Shown here piece after piece: positions 58,501 to 64,000 of a stretch of 64,000 nucleotides of DNA (its first letter is position 1; every line of letters begins with the position of its first letter). The translations under genes and the position numbers were made by a program. This stretch comes from Proteles cristata cristata. Lineage: Eukaryota > Chordata > Mammalia > Carnivora > Hyaenidae. Below the pieces are notes generated by a model. It was given only the letters and a program-made list of their open reading frames with translations, did not search any database and had not been told where the DNA came from. The DNA is taken from contig JAESUZ010003879.1 in assembly GCA_017311185.1 (NCBI GenBank), positions 372,001 through 436,000 of the forward strand, given 5' to 3'.

Positions 58501-61500
58501 TACAGATTGAAAGTGAGGGGATGGAGGAATATCTATCATGCTACTGGAAGTCAAAAGAAAACTGGAGTAGCCATACTTCTATCGGAAAAACTGGACTTTA
58601 AAGTTAAGGCACTAATAAGAGATGAAGAAGTGCATTATATAATAATTACAGAGTCTATCCATAAGGAAGGGCTAACAATTATAAATGTCTAAGCACTGAA
58701 TTCAGAACACCCGAAGACAGAAAACAATCACAAACAGAAGCAATCTTATTGATAAGAATGTTCTAATTGCAGGGGACCTTAATACTGCACTTACAGCAAT
58801 GGATAGATCAACTAGACAGAAAATCACTAAAGAAACAGTGGACCTGAATGACACATTGGACCAGATGGATCTGACAGATATATTTAGAGCTCTACATCCT
58901 GAGGCCATGGAATTCACTTTCTCCTAGAGTGCACACAGTACGTTCTCCAATATAAACCACATACTGGATCATAATGCAGCCCTCAATAAATATAAAAGAA
59001 TTGAGATCATACCATGCACATTTTCAGATCACAGTGCTATGAAACTTGAAATCAATCACAGGAAGAAGTCTGGAAAACCTCCAAAAACATGGAAGTTAAA
59101 GTACACCGTACTAAAGAACGAATGGGCCAATCAGGCAATGAGAGAAGAAATTTTAAAATATATGTAAACCAATGAAAATGAAAATACAACAATCCAAACT
59201 CTTTGGGATGCAGCAAAGGCAGTCCTAGAAGGAAAGTACATTGCAATCTAGGACTACTTCAAGAAACTAGAAAAAGCACAAATACAAAATCTAATAGTGC
59301 ACCTAAAGGAACTAGAATCAGAGCAGCAAGAGCACCCCAAACCCAGCAGAAGACAAATAATAAAGATCAGGGCAGAAATAAACAATATAGAATCCAAAAA
59401 AAAGAAAAGAAAAGAAAAGAAAACAACAACAACAACAACAAACAACACAGTTGAACAGATCAAAGAAACCAAGAGTTTTTTGTGTTGTGTTTTTTTTTTT
59501 TTAATAAACAAAATTGACAAACCTCTAGCCAGGTTTCTCAAAAAGAAAAGAGAGAGCACCCAAATAGACAAAATCACGAATGAAAATGGACTTATTACAA
59601 CCAACCCCTCAGAAATACAAACAGTTATCAGTAAATACTATGAAATATTATATGCCAACAAACTGGACAACCTAGAAGTAATGGACAATTTCCTAAACAG
59701 ACATGCAATACCAAAATTCACACGGGAAGGGACAGAAAATCTAAACAGACCCATAATATGTGAAGAAATTGTATCAGTTTTCAAAAATCTCCCAAGAAAT
59801 AAGAGCCCTGAGCCAGATGGCTTCCCTGGGGAATTCTACCAGACATTTAAATCAGAGTTAATACCTATTCTTTTTAAGCTATTCCAAGAAATAGAAATGG
59901 AAGGAAAACTTCCGGATTCATTCTATGAAGCCCGCATCGCTTTGATTCCCAAACCAGACAGAGGAGACACAGCAAACAAAGAAAACTACAGGCCAATATC
60001 TTTGATGAATACGAATGCAAAAAATCCTCAACAAGATACTCGCAAATCAAAACCCACAGCACATAAAAAGAATGATCCACCATGATCAAGTGGGATTCAT
60101 TCCTGGGTTACAGGGCTGGTTCAATATTCGCAAATCAATCAATAGAATACATCACATCAACAAAAGAAAAGACAAAAACCATATGATCCTGTCGATGGAT
60201 GCAGAAAAAGCATTTGACAAAATACAGCATCCCTTCTTATAAAGACCTTCGAGAAAGTCGGGATAGAAGGAACTTACTTAAACATCATAAAAGCCATCTA
60301 TGAGAAGCCCTCAGCTACCATCATCCTCAACGGGGAAAAACTGAGAGCTTTCCCCCTGAGATCAGGAACACGACAGGGATGTCCACTCTCACCTCTGTTG
60401 TTTAACATAGTACTGGAAGTCCTAGCATCAGCCATCAGACAACAAAAGGAAATAAAAGGCATCAGAATTGGCAAACAAGAAGTCAAACTTTCATTTTTCG
60501 CAGACAACATGTTACTCTGCATGGAAAACCCGACAGACTCCACCAGAAGCCTACTAGAACTGATCCAAGAATTCAGCAAAGTCGCAGGGTACAAAATCAA
60601 TGTACAGAAATCGGTTATATTTTTATACACCAACAATGAAGCAACAGAAAGAGAAATCAAGAAACTGAGCCCATTCACAATTGCACCAAAAGCCATAAAG
60701 TACCGGGGAATAAAACTAACCAAAGATGTAAAAGATCTGTATGCTGAAAAGTATAGAAAGCTTATGAAGGAAACTGAAGAAGGCACAAAGAAATGCAGAA
60801 ACATTCCATGCTCATTGTTCGGAAGAATAAATATTGTTGAAATGTCAATACCACCCAAAGCAATCTACACATTCAATGCAATCCCCATCAAAGTTGCATC
60901 AGCATTCTTCTCAAACCTAGAGCAAACCATCCTAAAATTTGTATGGAACCACAAAAGACCCCAAACAGCCCAAGTACTATTGAAGAAGAAAACCAAAATG
61001 GGAGGCATCACAATCCCAACCCTTAGGCTGTACTACAAAGCTGTACTCATCAAGACAGTATGGTATTGACACAAAAACAGACACATAGACCAACTGAATG
61101 GAATAGAGAACTCAGAACTGGACCCACAAAGGTATGGCCAATTAATCTTTGACAAAGCAGGAAAGAGTATCCAATGGAAAAAAAGACAGCCTCTTTAACA
61201 GATGGTGCTGGGAGTAATGGACAGCAAAAGAATGAAAATAGATCACTTTCTTACACCACACACAAAAATAAACTTAAAATGGATGAAGGACCTGAATGTG
61301 AGACAGGAAAGTATCAAAATCCTAGAGGAGAAAGCAGGAAACAACCTCCTTGACTTCAATTGCAGCAATTTCTTACACGACACATCCCCAAAGGCAAGAG
61401 AATCTAGAGCAAAAATGAACTCTTGGGATCTCATCAATATAAAAAAGCTTCTGCACGGTAAAGGAAACAATCCATAAAACTAATAGGCAACTGACAGAAT

Positions 61501-61780
61501 GGGAAAAGATAGTTGCAAATGACATATCAGATGAAGGGCAAGTATCCAAAATCTATAAGGAACTCGCCAAACTCCACACCCGAAAAACAATCCAGTGAAG
61601 AAATGGGCATAAGACATGAACAGACACTTCTCCAAAGAGGTCATCCAGATGGCCAACAGACACATGAAACGATGCTCAGCGTCCCTCCTCATCAGGGAAT
61701 GCAGATCAAAACCACACTGAGATACCACTTCACGCCTGTCAGAGTGACTAAAATGAACAAATCAGGAGACTGTAGATGCT
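55516..61780 (+). mobile_element. Nearly full-length carnivore L1, dead, lacking its 3'UTR
   Basis: 5'UTR from the GATGGCAGAGAAATAGGGAG start to about 57390. ORF1 runs about 57396-58283: coiled coil (NSCDEIKNAINEVHNKMEVA), RRM (VVLEQIIAENFPNLGKEI) and C-terminal domain (PRILYPAGLSFRIEG). It has several in-frame stops. ORF2 runs about 58331-61780: endonuclease start (SYLSIITLNINGLYAPVIRH), reverse transcriptase ([34 protein letters not shown]) and thumb. FADD reads FADN, with the Asn codon at 60506-60508. Stops and frameshifts throughout. A poly-T patch lies at about 59489-59502 and a SINE at 56505-56722. It stops within the ORF2 C-terminal region at a SINE fragment. Confidence 0.9.
56505..56722 (-). 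mobile_element. Carnivore tRNA-SINE in L1 5'UTR
   Basis: Reverse SINE with right end GCCACCCAGGCACCCC. The flanking repeat CATATAATCCATTCTCT occurs at about 56487-56504 and 56723-56739. Confidence 0.95.
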
Positions 61781-61841
61781 GGCGAGATCATGACCTGAGC
61801 TGAAGTTGGGTGCTTAACCTACTGAGCCACCCAGGCACCCC
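61781..61841 (-). mobile_element. Right remnant of the split SINE
   Basis: GAGATCATGACCTGAGCTGA through GCCACCCAGGCACCC, the tRNA-like head in reverse, followed by the TSD copy CAGGCATTTCACTTTT (61842-61857). Confidence 0.85.
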
Positions 61842-61857
61842 CAGGCATTTCACTTTT

Positions 61858-62650
61858 AAAACTCACCATACAAAATATTCTCTGTTGAAATGTACACATA
61901 TAATTATATGGCTGTGCTTAACTGGCTCTTTTATTCTCTTTGTTTTTACACCACTTTTATTGGGATATAATTGACCTATAGCACTGTGTATGTTTAAGAA
62001 ATACAGTATAATAATTTTATTTACATAAATTATTACCAAAATTGCCCTAGCCATCATCCATCATCCCATAATTATACAAAAAAATAAAGTAAATGAAAAA
62101 TACATGAAAGATTCCTTATGATGAGAACTCTCTTAACACCTTCCAAATATACCATAAAGAAGTATTAACTATGATCATCATGTTGTCACATCCCTAATAC
62201 CTATTTGTTATGACTGGAAGCTTGCACTTTTTTCAAAGCTTTTATTTTAATTCCAGTTAGTTAACGTACAGTGTTATATTAGTTTCAGGTGTACAATATA
62301 GAAATTCAATTGTTCCATACATCATCTGGTGCCACTCACAACAAGTCCACTCCTTAATTCCCATCACCTATTTCACCCATCCCCTCACTCACTTCCCCTC
62401 TCCTTATGCATCAGATAGTTCTCTATAATTAAGAGTCTGCCCCTGCTTGGTCTCTCTCTCTCTCTCTGTCTCTCTCTCTCTCTGTTTTTTTTCCCTTTGT
62501 TTGTTGGTTTTGTTTCCTAAATTCCACATATGAGTGAAATCATATGGTATTTGTCTTTCTCTGACTGACTTATTTCACTTAGCATTATGCTCTCTAGATC
62601 CAACCATGTTGTTGCAAGTGGCAAGGTTTCCTTCTTCTTTATAGGCTCTT
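61858..62650 (-). mobile_element. Old L1 3'-type fragments
   Basis: From about 61945 TTTTATTGGGATATAATTGA, and from about 62236 AATTCCAGTTAGTTAACGTA, both 3'UTR-side L1 sequences in reverse. A (TC)n run lies at about 62452-62485. Confidence 0.7.
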
Positions 62651-63690
62651 TGACACAGAAAGACAATGGGATCAGAGAGTGGCTGACATTGACAGAAGAG
62701 GGGTAGAAATGATTGTCCCTGGAATCAAGGAGAGATGGGAAAGAAGGGACATGGGTACCCAACATACAGAGTAAAAAGACCAAGGGATGGGTGTATGGTC
62801 CAGAATTGGTGAAGGTGATCATTGAGAAGAGAAGGAAACACAGGTGGAAAAAGCCTCTGAGGAAGTGGATTCATCCTGGTGATACACACCCCTCTGGAAA
62901 CCTTCCTTTCTTCCACGCGTGTTTTGTCTTTCTCTGTTACTTCACCTTCAAGTTGAATACCAGAGAAACAGTCCCCACACAGTCTTAGAAAGAAGAGATG
63001 GTTCAGGGGAACAGAGTGCAAAATGGGTCCCTTGGACAGAGAGTTAGAGTTCAGGGCATGTTGGTCCTGGACACCACAACGCATCGTTTTCCACTGGGCT
63101 TTGAGTCCCATCGCAGTGCTCATTTCCGCCCTAACACAGAGTCACACATTATTGGTTATCGGTACAGGATTTGAGGTCAGATCAATTAGTGTTTGAATCC
63201 TGGTGTTAAATTCTGTGGTCCAGGGCAATTAACTTTGACTTCATGGTGACTCACCTTATTTTTTCCCTTAAATTGAGGATAGTGATAATTTCTACCTCAT
63301 GAGCAAATTGTAAAAATTGAGTTAATATCTGGCAATATACATAAAACCGCTGGAGAAATGACTGTGACCTACCTAACAAGCACTACAAATAAGTTAGCTA
63401 TTATTAGGTCAAGTATTTACAAAACATCTGGGGTTTAGTAAGGGATGAATGTGTATTAGTTGCATTTGTTGTTACAAGAAGGAAAACCGATGGGTGTGTG
63501 GGGGCAGGTTGCAGTGGCAGCTATTTACATATTTTACAAAGTGGTGATGGTTATATAGGGCAGCCCTGGTGAGAAATAACCTGATATACCGCTTATGGGA
63601 ACCAAAATTAAAAACTCCCAGACTGAAACAAGCATATGTCAGGATTAAGTGGGGCGCTTAAGTTCCCATTTTCAAAATTTGGGCAAACAC
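62651..63690. other. Intergenic, no gene recognised
   Basis: Unique-looking. Opposing open frames near 62713-63123 overlap and carry no known motif. Confidence 0.4.
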
Positions 63691-63699
63691 ACACACACA

Positions 63700-63845
63700 C
63701 CACCTGTTATTATGGACGTTGAGGAGGGCACTTGTTGGGATGAGCACTGGGTGTTGTACGTAAGTGATGAATCACAGGAATCTACCCCTGAAGCCAAGAC
63801 TACACAGCATGTTAGGTAACTTGACAATAATAATATAAATAAAGG
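63700..63845 (+). mobile_element. L1 3'UTR tip
   Basis: TTGAGGAGGGCACTTGTTGG, GAGCACTGGGTGTTGTACGT, ending in an A-rich AATAATAATATAAATAAA stretch. Confidence 0.85.
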
Positions 63846-63871
63846 TGCGTTATTATTCAAGAAATATTTCA

Positions 63872-64000
63872 GGCTTACTAGAACTGATCCAAGAATTCAG
63901 CCAAGTTGCAGGGTACAAAATCAACGTACAGAAATCAGTTGCATTTTTATACACCAACAATGAAGCAACAGAAAGAGAAATCAAGAAACTGATCCCATTC
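63872..64000 (+). mobile_element. Carnivore L1 ORF2 fragment, runs off window
   Basis: GCTTACTAGAACTGATCCAA, then ACACCAACAATGAAGCAACA, the same part of the reverse transcriptase region as 60540-60670. Its frame is open to the window end. Confidence 0.9.

Noticed and set aside
59297..60085. 262-codon plus-strand open frame
   Set aside because: It is L1 ORF2 (linker and reverse transcriptase), not a host gene; the element is disabled by stops and by FADD changed to FADN.

Overview
This is mammalian, X-chromosome-like DNA from a carnivore, most probably a cat-family species. The evidence is a dense set of carnivore tRNA-derived SINEs whose heads read 'GGGGCGCCTGGGTGGCTCAG', each with a (CT)n segment, an A-rich tail and its own target-site duplication (TSD). 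Carnivore-type LINE-1 (L1) pieces of many ages are nested in one another, and two cancer-testis-type gene relics are present. There is no bacterial, plasmid or phage content.

Layout. 1-10.8 kb: L1 elements on both strands, all broken, with SINE and younger L1 insertions inside them. 12.48-15.23 kb (+): a PRAME-family pseudogene that keeps three exons and its splice sites but carries frameshifts and stops. 15.8-24 kb: two solo LTRs of one class I endogenous retrovirus family in opposite orientation, several SINEs, a 320-bp GAAA tract and L1 pieces. 24-38 kb: old and young L1 fragments, with an unidentified 0.6-kb block at 24.77-25.37 kb and an L1 5'UTR with about 445-bp tandem units at 36.7-37.6 kb. 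40.8-49.85 kb (-): a nuclear RNA export factor gene of the NXF2 type. Twenty exons were reconstructed with matching phases and GT/AG splice sites, followed by a poly(A) signal. 50.6-64 kb: more L1s and SINEs, including a nearly complete dead L1 at 55.5-61.8 kb inside a SINE.

The NXF gene is the only near-intact protein gene. From the RNA-binding domain through the leucine-rich repeats, NTF2-like domain and UBA-like C-terminus, every exon is open and in phase. Its second recognised exon carries a perfect 10-bp tandem duplication (49379-49398) that shifts the frame and brings in a stop. The locus is therefore either a recently damaged pseudogene, an allele or assembly error, or a gene that makes an N-terminally shortened protein from an in-frame ATG at 49321. 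The PRAME relic and the NXF gene are both of families commonly expressed in testis. I see nothing that links them functionally. I found no undescribed multi-gene system; the interest lies in the NXF lesion and in the layered retrotransposon history.
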